A stretch of 9,051 nt of DNA from an uncultured Lachnospiraceae bacterium (GTDB taxonomy: Bacteria > Bacillota_A > Clostridia > Lachnospirales > Lachnospiraceae): positions 1 to 9,051 of the forward strand of contig CACYDL010000184.1 of assembly GCA_902773195.1 (NCBI GenBank), read 5' to 3'. Of the stretch, positions 1 through 6,151 are shown piece by piece; within the stretch, counting starts at the first letter, position 1, and each line of letters begins with the position of its first letter. The position numbers were made by a program, and so were the translations under genes. The notes beneath the pieces were generated by a model that was not told the DNA's origin, ran no database searches, and saw only the letters and a program-made list of their open reading frames with translations.

Positions 1-22
1 CAGACAAGACGAACAAACCCTG

Positions 23-50
23 ATTGTATCAAAGCCGGGATTCAGAGCAA
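23..50 (-). promoter_or_regulatory. Possible promoter reading leftward out of the window
   Basis: On the minus strand there is a TTGCTC hexamer (50-45), a 16-base spacer and an extended -10, TGATACAAT (31-23). This would start RNA about ten bases from the left edge and serve a gene outside the window. The -10 is close to consensus and has the TG extension; the -35 is weak. It lies downstream of the cyclase gene, for which I see no clear minus-strand terminator, so read-through is also possible. Confidence 0.3.
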
Positions 51-75
51 CCGCACATCCGACAGGATTTGCGCC

Positions 76-106
76 CTGACTCTGGTCAGACCTGTTTTTC
101 AGGCTT
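76..106 (+). terminator. Possible weak terminator of a plus-strand gene left of the window
   Basis: A 5-bp stem (CTGAC 76-80 with GTCAG 85-89, four-base loop) is followed by a short T run, and a second small stem CCTG/CAGG (91-94, 99-102) is followed by CTTTTT. A plus-strand reading frame open from the left edge stops at 77-79, so this could be the end of a gene lying mostly outside the window. The 25 visible residues of that frame are not recognisable. The stems are short, so this is tentative. Nothing else was found in bases 1-171. Confidence 0.2.
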
Positions 107-171
107 TTTGCCCTGCCAGATCCTGCTGCTCATCATCGACGCGGCAAACGGAATCGCGGGCGGCCTCTGCC

Positions 172-753
172 TTATTTCATCAGATAAGCCCGACAGGGCG
201 CCCCGTCGCAGCCTCCCAGGTTCAGGGGGGCTGCGTGCAGCTCATAGCGGCCCTCTTCGACGCCGGTGAGCACAATCCCCTCCAGAAGAACGCAGCCGGC
301 GCCCAGCAGGATCCGATGCACCTGCATCGGCGCGTCCTCAGGCCCCACCGTCTGGCTCTCATTTCCCAGAAGAAGAACGCCTCTGTCTGCGAAGACCCGG
401 GCCGCCGCCTCCGTGACGACGGCTCTGCCGGCGATCAGAATGCGGCGGTCCGCGCCGCAGCCTTCCGCCTCGCGGAGCATGGCCTCCGCGTCGGCGGCGC
501 CGATCTCTCCCTCATGCCGCGCGACCCAGCAGGGACCGACGAAGGTCTCCAGCGGGAGACGGTCAATCGTTTTCCCGTCTTCGATAAAATGATAGGGAGC
601 GTCCACATGGGTGCCGTTGTGGGCGCACATGGAAAACGCGGTCAGATTGCAGATGTCGCCCTTTGCGACAGACGCCGGCGTGCGGCGCTCCGGAGCGGGA
701 TCTCCCGGAAAAACGCGGCACGAAAATACTTCCTGTGAAATATCGATGATCAT
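172..753 (-). CDS. Cyclase-family metal-dependent hydrolase (kynurenine formamidase-like), short subfamily
   Basis: This 193-residue protein belongs to the cyclase family (Pfam Cyclase, PF04199), which includes KynB-type kynurenine formamidases and isatin hydrolases. These cytosolic, metal-dependent enzymes hydrolyse amide bonds. The hallmark metal-binding motif HNGTHVDAPYHF is at residues 45-56, and the N-terminal DISQEV and FPGDP stretches are typical. The C-terminal half (GPEDAPMQVHRILLGAG, about 137-153, then LEGIVLTGV and APLNLGGCDGAPCRA) also matches the family. It is slightly shorter than the usual 205-220 residues. By memory, about 15-20 residues found in KynB between the LIRTG strand and the EAARxxAERG helix are missing here, and GID is replaced by GNE. 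The substrate is therefore open and should not be assumed to be formylkynurenine. The ATG at 753 follows an AAAAGGAG site (765-758). No tryptophan-catabolism neighbours are visible; it is divergent from the PurF-like gene. Confidence 0.9.
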   Translation of the reverse strand: MIIDISQEVFSCRVFPGDPAPERRTPASVAKGDICNLTAFSMCAHNGTHVDAPYHFIEDGKTIDRLPLETFVGPCWVARHEGEIGAADAEAMLREAEGCGADRRILIAGRAVVTEAAARVFADRGVLLLGNESQTVGPEDAPMQVHRILLGAGCVLLEGIVLTGVEEGRYELHAAPLNLGGCDGAPCRAYLMK

Positions 754-814
754 GGTTCTCCTTTTTAAGCAATGCGAACGAAAGTGTACGTGGACAGGGA
801 CAGAGATCGGGGCG

Positions 815-844
815 ATTTTAACAGATTTCTTTTTTTATCGGGAA
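815..844 (-). promoter_or_regulatory. Probable promoter of the cyclase-family gene
   Basis: The minus strand carries an extended -10, TGTTAAAAT (823-815). A poor -35, TTCCCG, lies 18 bases upstream (844-839) beyond an A/T-rich spacer. RNA would start near 808, giving a leader of about 55 bases before the ATG at 753. It is back to back with the PurF-like promoter. Confidence 0.4.
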
Positions 845-851
845 CACCCTT

Positions 852-879
852 TTCTCACAAATTCAATTCATGTTATCAT
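852..879 (+). promoter_or_regulatory. Probable promoter of the PurF-like gene
   Basis: TTCTCA (852-857), a 16-base spacer and TATCAT (874-879) preceded by TG at 871-872 make an extended -10 promoter. The -10 matches consensus at five of six positions and the -35 at four of six. RNA would begin near 886, leaving a leader of roughly 88 bases that includes the nested hairpin at 912-952. Confidence 0.5.
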
Positions 880-911
880 AAATCCTGCACCGGAAACAAC
901 AGCAAGCCCTT

Positions 912-952
912 CCGCCCGCCGCATTCCACGGCTTATGCCGTTCCGCGGGCGG
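912..952 (+). promoter_or_regulatory. Nested hairpin in the PurF-like gene leader
   Basis: CCGCCCGC (912-919) pairs perfectly with GCGGGCGG (945-952). Inside it ACGGC (928-932) pairs with GCCGT (937-941) around a TTAT loop. The outer stem ends eight bases before the ribosome binding site AAAGGAGG (960-967). No T run follows, so it is not a simple terminator. It may affect translation or mRNA stability, or bind a protein. It does not match a riboswitch class that I can recognise by eye. Confidence 0.35.
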
Positions 953-973
953 CTCTCGCAAAGGAGGTTTCCA

Positions 974-2395
974 TTGGGTGGATTTTTCGGCGTCGCCTCT
1001 CATGACGACTGTGTATTCGACTTGTTCTACGGCACTGACTATCACTCCCACCTCGGCACCAGACGCGCCGGCATGGCCGTCTACAGTCCCGCCAAAGGCT
1101 TCGACAGAGCGATCCATAATATCGAGAGCTCCTATTTCCGCCCCAAGTTTGAAGGGGATATTCAGAAAATGGAGGGAAATCTGGGCATCGGATGCATCTC
1201 CGATTTCGAGTCCCAGCCCCTGATCATCCGTTCCCACCTGGGCACCTTCGCCATCACCACCGTGGGGAGGATCAATAACTACGATGAAATCGCCGGTTTC
1301 CTTTTCTCCGAGGGAAGGCAGCACTTCCTGGAGATGAGCGGCGGAGGGATCAATCCGACGGAAATGGTGGCCTCGCTGATCAACCGCAAGGATTCCCTCG
1401 CGGAGGGGATCCGCTTCGCCCAGGAGACGATCCGCGGTTCCATGACCATTCTGATCATGACGAAGGACGGGCTGTACGCCGCCAGAGACCGCTGGGGAAG
1501 AACGCCCGTCGAGATCGGCCGGAAGGAAGGCTCCTTCTGCGTCTGCTTTGAGTCCTTCTCCTTTCTGAATCTCGGCTATACGCATGAACGGGAGCTGGGC
1601 CCCGGAGAGATCGTCTTTATCTCGCCCGACGGGGTCGAGACACTGATGGAGCCCTTCCGCGACAGGAAGGTCTGTACCTTCCTCTGGATCTATTACGGCT
1701 TCGCTGCCACCGATTACGAGGGAGTCAACGTCGAGGAATTCCGCTACCGCTGCGGAGGCGCCCTGGCGAAGAGAGACCAGAAGCGGGGCATCCTGCCCGA
1801 CTGCGCGGCCGGCGTGCCGGACTCCGGGGTCGCCCACGCCATCGGCTACGCCGGCGAGGCTAAAATCCCCTATTCCAGGCCTTTCGTGAAATACACGCCG
1901 ACCTGGCCGAGATCCTTCATGCCCACCCATCAGGCGCGGCGCAATCTCATCGCGAAGATGAAGCTGATCCCCAATCATGAGCTGATCAACGGACGGAGCC
2001 TTCTGCTCATCGACGACTCCATCGTCCGGGGAACCCAGCTCCGGGAGACGACGGAATATCTGCTGGAAAGCGGCGCCAGGGAGGTCCACATCCGCCCCGC
2101 CTGCCCGCCTCTGGTATTCGGCTGTCCCTACCTCAATTTCTCCCGGTCCGATTCCGAGCGGGAGCTGATCACCCGCCGGATGATCGAGAAGCTGGAGGGG
2201 ACCTCCCGTCCGTCCGACTCCGTCCTCGAAAAATATGTGGACCCCGACACAGACGAGTACGCCGCCATGCTGGAGGAGATCCGCAGGGAGCTCAACTTCA
2301 CGACCCTGCACTTCCACCGGCTGGACGATATGATCGAGGCGGTGGGCCTTGAGCCCTGCAGCCTCTGCACCTACTGCTGGAACGGAAAGAGCTGA
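974..2395 (+). CDS. PurF-like amidophosphoribosyltransferase paralogue lacking the glutaminase nucleophile
   Basis: This 473-residue protein aligns over its whole length with amidophosphoribosyltransferase (PurF), which makes phosphoribosylamine from PRPP and glutamine in purine synthesis. The start is TTG 974, six bases after AAAGGAGG (960-967); the frame stays open upstream to 611 but without family similarity. The C-terminal phosphoribosyltransferase half is well kept: GVPDSG at 280-285, and the PRPP loop LLLIDDSIVRGTQ at 343-355. Cys234, Cys384 and the cluster Cys462/465/468 match the 4Fe-4S ligands of Bacillus-type PurF. The N-terminal half is degenerate. The usual CGVFGI start is LGGFFGV, with Gly at the nucleophile position. 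By recalled alignment, the R-Y-[SA]-T, H-N-G-N and S-D-T-E glutaminase motifs read C-I-S-D, T-V-G-R and N-P-T-E. Glutamine hydrolysis is therefore unlikely. It may use free ammonia, have another role, or be regulatory. No purine genes adjoin it, so I do not call it purF. Confidence 0.85.
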   Translation: MGGFFGVASHDDCVFDLFYGTDYHSHLGTRRAGMAVYSPAKGFDRAIHNIESSYFRPKFEGDIQKMEGNLGIGCISDFESQPLIIRSHLGTFAITTVGRINNYDEIAGFLFSEGRQHFLEMSGGGINPTEMVASLINRKDSLAEGIRFAQETIRGSMTILIMTKDGLYAARDRWGRTPVEIGRKEGSFCVCFESFSFLNLGYTHERELGPGEIVFISPDGVETLMEPFRDRKVCTFLWIYYGFAATDYEGVNVEEFRYRCGGALAKRDQKRGILPDCAAGVPDSGVAHAIGYAGEAKIPYSRPFVKYTPTWPRSFMPTHQARRNLIAKMKLIPNHELINGRSLLLIDDSIVRGTQLRETTEYLLESGAREVHIRPACPPLVFGCPYLNFSRSDSERELITRRMIEKLEGTSRPSDSVLEKYVDPDTDEYAAMLEEIRRELNFTTLHFHRLDDMIEAVGLEPCSLCTYCWNGKS

Positions 2396-2439
2396 ATGTC
2401 CCGCCGGGACGAAACGCCCCGGCCTTTTCGCCGGAATTC

Positions 2440-2486
2440 AAAAACCGATGGAGCGCAGGTTCTTCGCCTGTGTCCCATCGGTTTTT
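2440..2486. terminator. Bidirectional terminator between the PurF-like gene and pcrA
   Basis: A perfect 12-bp inverted repeat (AAAAACCGATGG 2440-2451 with CCATCGGTTTTT 2475-2486) encloses a second 6-bp stem (2454-2459 with 2467-2472, one G-T pair). The A and T runs at the two ends give a U tract in either direction. It sits 44 bases after the PurF-like stop and 10 bases after the pcrA stop, so it can end both converging transcripts. A smaller stem at 2419-2434 lies just before it. Confidence 0.9.
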
Positions 2487-2496
2487 CCATTCTCTC

Positions 2497-4752
2497 TTAT
2501 ACCCTGACCAGCTTCGCGAATCCGGCGTACATCTTCTTGACGCCCCAGCCCGGGAAGTCCGCCGTCACGAGATAGTCCCTGCCTCCGTCCTCGACGCTGA
2601 GCACCTTCCCCACGCCGAATTTCACATGTCTGACGGAATCCCCCGCGCGGTAATCCGGCTCTGACTTGACGAGGCTTTTTCCGGCGGAAGGCGCCGACGC
2701 GCCGTAGGAGGCGCAGGAGGAATTGACCGCCTTGCGGAGCGCGGCCCCGCGTCCGAATTCCTTTCCGAAATCCTTCCCGAAGGACGGCGCCGGCTTTCGG
2801 GGGATGGATTCGCCCCCGAGATCGACCGCCTCTCTGGAGATCTCCCTGACGAAGCGGGAAAGGGTGCAGCTGACCACGTCCCCCCTCACCATGCGGGTCC
2901 TGGCCGAAAGAAGCGTCAGCTTCTTCTTCGCCCTGGTCATTCCCACATAGGCGAGTCTCCTCTCCTCTTCGATCTCTCCGGCCGAATCCTCCGCGTCGAG
3001 GGACATCTGGCTGGGGAACAGCCCCTCGTCCATCCCCGCCATGTAGACGTAAGGAAATTCGAGTCCTTTCGCGGAATGAAGGGTCATCAGCAGGACGCGG
3101 TCTTCGTCCCCGTCCGTCTCGTCGATATCCGCGATCAGGGCCACTTCCTCAAGGAAGCCCGAGATCGACGGCTCCTCCGCGCTGTCTTCGTACTGGGCCG
3201 CCTTGGAGATCAGCTCGTCGAGGTTTTCTATCCTGGCCTCCGCCTCTTCCGTCTCCTCCGCCCGGAGATCACGGACGTATCCCGTGCCCTCCAGTATCTC
3301 CTTCAGTACGCCGCTGACGCCGGTGTTCTCCGCCTTTGCCCTGAGAACCGCGATGAAGTCGGTGAAGGAATCCAGCTTTTTGACGGTGGCCGGCGACAGG
3401 CCCGGTATTCTCCCGGCCTCACAGGCGCTCTCGAAGAACGAGATGCCGCCCGCCGCGGCGTAGGCCTCCACCTTCGCGATGGTGGTCGCCCCGATGCCTC
3501 GCTTCGGAATATTGATGATTCTCCGGACGGAGAGATCGTCGGACGCGTTGTCCACGGTTCTCAGATAGGCGAGGATATCCTTGATTTCTTTTCTGGAATA
3601 GAAGTTGATGCCCCCGACGATCCGGTACGGGATGTTGGACATCAGGAATTTTTCCTCGAAAAGACGGGACTGGGCGTTGGTGCGGTAGAGAACGGCGCAG
3701 TCCCCGTACCGGCATCTCCGGTCCTCCACGTCCTCCCGGATTCTGTCCGCGGCGTAGGCCGCCTCCAGGAACGCGTTCTCAAACCTCCTGAGGGCCACCT
3801 TCTCCCCCTTCGGGTTCTCGGTCCACAGCTTCTTGGCCTTTCTGCCGTGATTATGGGCGATCACGTCGTTCGCGGCGTCGAGTATAGCCTGCGTCGAGCG
3901 GTAGTTCTGCTCCAGCCTGACCACCTGCGCCCCCTTGAAAACCCTCTCAAACCCGAGGATATTGCCGATATTGGCGCCTCTGAAGCGGTAGATGCTCTGG
4001 TCGTCGTCGCCCACCACGCAGAGGTTCCGGTTCTTCCCGGCGAGAAGGCTGACGAGGCGGAACTGGGCGGTATTGGTGTCCTGGTACTCGTCGATCATCA
4101 GGTACAGGAACCGGTCCCGGTAGAGCTCCAGAATCCCGGGATGCTCCTCAAAGAGCCGGACGGTCTGGGCGATCAGGTCGTCGAAATCCATCGCGTTGTT
4201 CTCGCGCAGGCGTTCCTGATAGTTTTCATAGAGACCGGCGACCTGCGACCCGTAATAGTCGGTGTTAAGCTCCCTGTAGCGCTCAGGCCCGATCAGCTCG
4301 TCCTTCGCCGAGGAGATGCGGGACAGGACCGCCTTCTCCTTCATCCGCTTCGGGTCGATCCCCTTCTCCCGGAAGATCAGCTTCATCAGGGAGAGCTGGT
4401 CGTCGGCGTCATAGATGGAAAAATACCTGGTGAAGCCGAGGTACTCCGCGTTGCGGCGGAGAATTCTGACACAGAGGGAGTGGAAGGTGCTGACCGTGAT
4501 CTGATCCGATCCGAACCCGATCATCCCGTCGACTCTCGAGCGCATCTCATCGGCCGCCTTGTTGGTAAAGGTGATGGCGAGAATGTTTCCCGGACTGACG
4601 CCAAGGACGTCGATCAGATACGCGATGCGGTGGACGATCACCCTGGTTTTGCCGGATCCGGCGCCCGCCAGGATGAGGACCGGTCCTTCCGTCGCCAGGA
4701 CCGCCTTTCTCTGCTCACTGTTCAGCTGGTCCAGTATTTCCTTCTCGTTCAT
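2497..4752 (-). CDS. pcrA: UvrD/PcrA-type superfamily 1 DNA helicase
   Basis: This 751-residue ATP-driven 3'-5' DNA helicase is of the size and layout of PcrA, the essential Gram-positive helicase that acts in nucleotide excision repair, rolling-circle replication and removal of RecA or RNA polymerase from DNA. The motifs run in order: Q motif LNSEQRKAV (10-18), Walker A AGAGSGKT (29-36), TFTNKAADEM (61-70), Walker B DEYQD (221-225), motif III GDDDQSIYRFRGA (248-260), motif IV LEQNYRS (280-286). Motif V (TLHSAKGLEFPYVYMAG) and motif VI (EEERRLAYVGMTRAKKKL) follow in the C-terminal part. A basic linker precedes a Tudor-like end (VRHVKFGVGKV), the region that contacts RNA polymerase in B. subtilis PcrA. 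ATG 4752 is preferred, since GGAG (4764-4761) lies eight bases upstream; an in-frame GTG at 4761 overlaps that site. The ligA partner often found beside pcrA is absent here. Confidence 0.95.
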   Translation of the reverse strand: MNEKEILDQLNSEQRKAVLATEGPVLILAGAGSGKTRVIVHRIAYLIDVLGVSPGNILAITFTNKAADEMRSRVDGMIGFGSDQITVSTFHSLCVRILRRNAEYLGFTRYFSIYDADDQLSLMKLIFREKGIDPKRMKEKAVLSRISSAKDELIGPERYRELNTDYYGSQVAGLYENYQERLRENNAMDFDDLIAQTVRLFEEHPGILELYRDRFLYLMIDEYQDTNTAQFRLVSLLAGKNRNLCVVGDDDQSIYRFRGANIGNILGFERVFKGAQVVRLEQNYRSTQAILDAANDVIAHNHGRKAKKLWTENPKGEKVALRRFENAFLEAAYAADRIREDVEDRRCRYGDCAVLYRTNAQSRLFEEKFLMSNIPYRIVGGINFYSRKEIKDILAYLRTVDNASDDLSVRRIINIPKRGIGATTIAKVEAYAAAGGISFFESACEAGRIPGLSPATVKKLDSFTDFIAVLRAKAENTGVSGVLKEILEGTGYVRDLRAEETEEAEARIENLDELISKAAQYEDSAEEPSISGFLEEVALIADIDETDGDEDRVLLMTLHSAKGLEFPYVYMAGMDEGLFPSQMSLDAEDSAGEIEEERRLAYVGMTRAKKKLTLLSARTRMVRGDVVSCTLSRFVREISREAVDLGGESIPRKPAPSFGKDFGKEFGRGAALRKAVNSSCASYGASAPSAGKSLVKSEPDYRAGDSVRHVKFGVGKVLSVEDGGRDYLVTADFPGWGVKKMYAGFAKLVRV

Positions 4753-4817
4753 TCTTCCCACTCCGATTCGCGAATCTTCCCGCCGCGCTTCTTTCCCGCG
4801 CGGATACGGACCCGTCC

Positions 4818-4846
4818 ATTATAGCAGAACACACCGGATCGAACAA
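4818..4846 (-). promoter_or_regulatory. Promoter of pcrA
   Basis: On the minus strand a perfect TATAAT (4823-4818) carries a TG extension (TGCTATAAT), and TTGTTC (4846-4841) lies 17 bases upstream. RNA would start near 4811, about 58 bases before the ATG. The -35 and spacer lie within the leftmost, most degenerate unit of the tandem repeat at 4832-4951, so any factor that binds the repeats could touch this promoter. Confidence 0.65.
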
Positions 4847-4951
4847 GCATTCGCCCCGGCACAGAAAACCGCCTTACGCCCGTCATGAACACCGCGTCTG
4901 TTCCCCGGCGCAGAAGACCGCCTTCCGCCCCGGTGCAAAAACCCGCTTGTC
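4832..4951. repeat. Degenerate 24-25 bp tandem repeats between divergent promoters
   Basis: About five head-to-tail units occur at 4832-4853, 4854-4878, 4879-4902, 4903-4927 and 4928-4951. The loose consensus is CCCCGGCRCAGAARACCGC followed by CTTMCG. Units two and four agree at 25 of 28 positions when extended into the next three bases. Unit five matches unit four at about 17 of 24 positions, and units one and three are weaker. A further stretch, CGTCATGAA, occurs at 4881 and 4956, exactly 75 bases apart. Units abut with no unique spacers, so this is not a CRISPR array. The rest of the 333-base gap holds only the two promoters and the leader of the plus-strand gene; no open reading frame there is convincing. 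Confidence 0.6.
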
Positions 4952-4975
4952 ATATCGTCATGAAAACTATATGAT
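4947..4975 (+). promoter_or_regulatory. Promoter of the DUF1836 gene
   Basis: TTGTCA (4947-4952) and TATGAT (4970-4975) are separated by 17 bases, and each matches consensus at five of six positions. RNA would start near 4982, giving a leader of about 100 bases before the ATG at 5086. The -35 overlaps the last tandem-repeat unit. A small inverted repeat CACCG/CGGTG (5049-5066) lies shortly before the GGGGGAA ribosome binding site at 5074-5080. Confidence 0.6.
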
Positions 4976-5085
4976 ATATGTATGAATAGTACATTTCATG
5001 GATTCATCCGCAGCACAGGGCATTCAGGGTTCGACATCGGGTTTTCATCACCGCCGTCTGACGGTGCAGAAATGGGGGAAAACGA

Positions 5086-5748
5086 ATGACTGACAGCACA
5101 CGCGATATTCTGAGAGAAATGATGGAACTGTTCTCGAGGCTGACCTATATCAAGCCGGACGAAATCCCGGACATTCCTCTCTACATGGATCAGATCACCA
5201 CCTTCATGGAGACGAAGCTTGACGCCTGCAAGCGCTATCCGGACGAGAAGATCCTGACCAAGACCATGATCAACAACTACACGAAGAACAGGCTCATTCC
5301 TCCGCCGGATAAGAAAAAATACTCCAAGGACCATCTGATCCTTCTTCTTTTTATCTACTATTTCAAGGATTTTCTTTCGATCAGCGATATCGACGCCATC
5401 CTCCGTCCCATCGAGGAGAATCATTTCCAGACGGAGGACGGCCTGACCATGTCGGAGATCTACTCGGAGGTTTTCTCCCTCATCAAGGACCAGACCGGCA
5501 GTATCACCCGCGATCTGCTCCGGCGCTGGAAGCTGTCGGAGAAGACCTTCGGAGACGTCGAAGGGGATCAGGCGGAGACGCTTCATCTCTTTGCCTTCAC
5601 CTGCCTGCTCAGCTTTGACGTCTACGTCAAGAAAAAGATGATCGAGGCCGCTGTCGACGCGCTCGGGGAGAAAAAGAAAGAGAAAGAAAAGGAAAAAGGC
5701 AAAGAAAAAGGGAAGGAAAAAGAGAAAGAGAAAGAAAAAGAGCATTAA
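5086..5748 (+). CDS. DUF1836 protein, probable DNA-binding regulator with a Lys/Glu tail
   Basis: This 220-residue protein matches the DUF1836 family (PF08876) of Firmicutes, whose function is unknown. The diagnostic stretch runs from about 27 to 95: PDIPLYMDQITTFME, then LTKTMINNYTKNRLIPPPDKKKYS and a hydrophobic LLLFIYYFK helix. The TKTMINNYTKNRLIPPP segment followed by a KKYS wing resembles the winged helix of MerR proteins, so DNA binding is plausible but inferred. Helical sequence follows to about 192. Residues 195-220 are low complexity, almost only Lys and Glu with two Gly, ending in His. They are encoded by a nearly pure purine tract. I do not recall such a tail as a general family feature. 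The ATG at 5086 follows GGGGGAA at good spacing. The gene has its own promoter and converges on yerC. Confidence 0.85.
   Translation: MTDSTRDILREMMELFSRLTYIKPDEIPDIPLYMDQITTFMETKLDACKRYPDEKILTKTMINNYTKNRLIPPPDKKKYSKDHLILLLFIYYFKDFLSISDIDAILRPIEENHFQTEDGLTMSEIYSEVFSLIKDQTGSITRDLLRRWKLSEKTFGDVEGDQAETLHLFAFTCLLSFDVYVKKKMIEAAVDALGEKKKEKEKEKGKEKGKEKEKEKEKEH
5665..5742 (+). repeat. 78-base polypurine tract of (AAA GAR)-like repeats
   Basis: Of 78 bases on the plus strand, 77 are purines; the only exception is C at 5700. The tract is made of irregular AAAGAA, AAAGAG and GAAAAA units and encodes the Lys/Glu tail of the DUF1836 protein. Near-repeats of six bases and multiples make in-frame length change by slippage possible. 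Long homopurine runs can also form triplex DNA. Neither effect is shown here. Confidence 0.8.
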
Positions 5749-5754
5749 AATGTG

Positions 5755-5787
5755 AAAGGCAAATGATCCGACGGATCATTTGCCTTT
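5755..5787. terminator. Bidirectional terminator that overlaps the yerC stop codon
   Basis: AAAGGCAAATGATCC (5755-5769) and its exact complement (5773-5787) form a 15-bp stem with a three-base loop. On the plus strand it follows the DUF1836 stop (5746-5748) by six bases and ends in TTTCTT. On the minus strand the yerC Gly-Lys-stop codons (about 5784-5776) lie within the stem, and the opposite arm ends in CTTTCAC. The T runs are short in both directions, so efficiency is uncertain, but the placement between convergent genes is typical. Confidence 0.75.
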
Positions 5788-6078
5788 CTTGATGATTCCC
5801 AGGTGTTCCCATACGATCTGATAGCCGTCCGCCCCGTAGTTGAGGGACCGGTTCACGCGGCTGATGGTCGCCGTGGACGCCCCCGTCTTCTCCGAGATAT
5901 CGAGGTATGTCCTCTTGTCACGGAGCATCCCGGCCACTTCAAATCTCTGCGCCAGCGAGGAGATCTCATTCATCGTACACACGTCCGTAAAGAACGCGTA
6001 GCACTCACTTCGGTCTCTCAGGGTAAGAATCGCGTCAAAGAGATTGTCGACGGATTCATTGTGCACTTTGCTGCTCAT
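5776..6078 (-). CDS. yerC: YerC/YecD family TrpR-like DNA-binding protein
   Basis: This 100-residue protein is a close match to YerC/YecD, the Gram-positive branch of the Trp repressor family (PF01371). These are small, all-helical, probably dimeric DNA-binding proteins. I know of no firmly assigned ligand or target. Family residues are visible throughout: LFDAILTLRDRSECYAFFTDVCT (13-35), NEISSLAQRFEVAGML (37-52), and the helix-turn-helix YLDISEKTGASTATISRVNRSLNYG (58-82). The ATG at 6078 follows AAAGGAGT (6095-6088) at about nine bases. The gene lies 73 bases downstream of the ABC ATPase gene on the same strand, with a hairpin in between, so it may be co-transcribed with the transporter. I found no convincing promoter in that gap. 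Whether it controls amino-acid uptake is speculation from position alone. Confidence 0.93.
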   Translation of the reverse strand: MSSKVHNESVDNLFDAILTLRDRSECYAFFTDVCTMNEISSLAQRFEVAGMLRDKRTYLDISEKTGASTATISRVNRSLNYGADGYQIVWEHLGIIKKGK

Positions 6079-6103
6079 GGATTCAGCACTCCTTTGTTTT
6101 ATT

Positions 6104-6118
6104 TCCCGCGAAGCGGGA
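6104..6118 (-). other. Short hairpin between the ABC ATPase gene and yerC
   Basis: TCCCGC (6104-6109) and GCGGGA (6113-6118) form a 6-bp GC-rich stem with a three-base loop in the minus-strand RNA. It is followed by AATAAAAC rather than a U run, so it is not a good terminator for the transporter operon. It lies 8 bases upstream of the yerC ribosome binding site. It may be a processing or weak attenuation element. Confidence 0.35.
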
Positions 6119-6151
6119 GTCTTTTACAGGTCTGCTGCTGAAGAATGAAAC

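Noticed and set aside
1..171. tRNA or small RNA in the left flank
   Set aside because: No cloverleaf or T-loop GGTTCRANTCC-like sequence was found, only two short hairpins and a possible outward promoter.
611..973. Start of the PurF-like gene further upstream in the same open frame
   Set aside because: The upstream 121 codons run antisense into the cyclase gene and show no PurF similarity, while TTG 974 has an excellent ribosome binding site and begins at the family N-terminus.
863..2317. Open frame of 484 codons on the minus strand opposite the PurF-like gene
   Set aside because: It is antisense to a recognised protein, has no family similarity and no supported start, and is explained by codon bias of the true gene.
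3076..4824. Open frame of 582 codons on the plus strand opposite pcrA
   Set aside because: It lies wholly antisense to a clear helicase gene, its translation is Arg/Leu/Asp/Val-rich without recognisable domains, and such mirror frames are common in G+C-rich coding DNA.
4832..4951. CRISPR-like repeats in the pcrA upstream region
   Set aside because: The units abut without unique spacers of constant length, are degenerate, and have no cas genes nearby.
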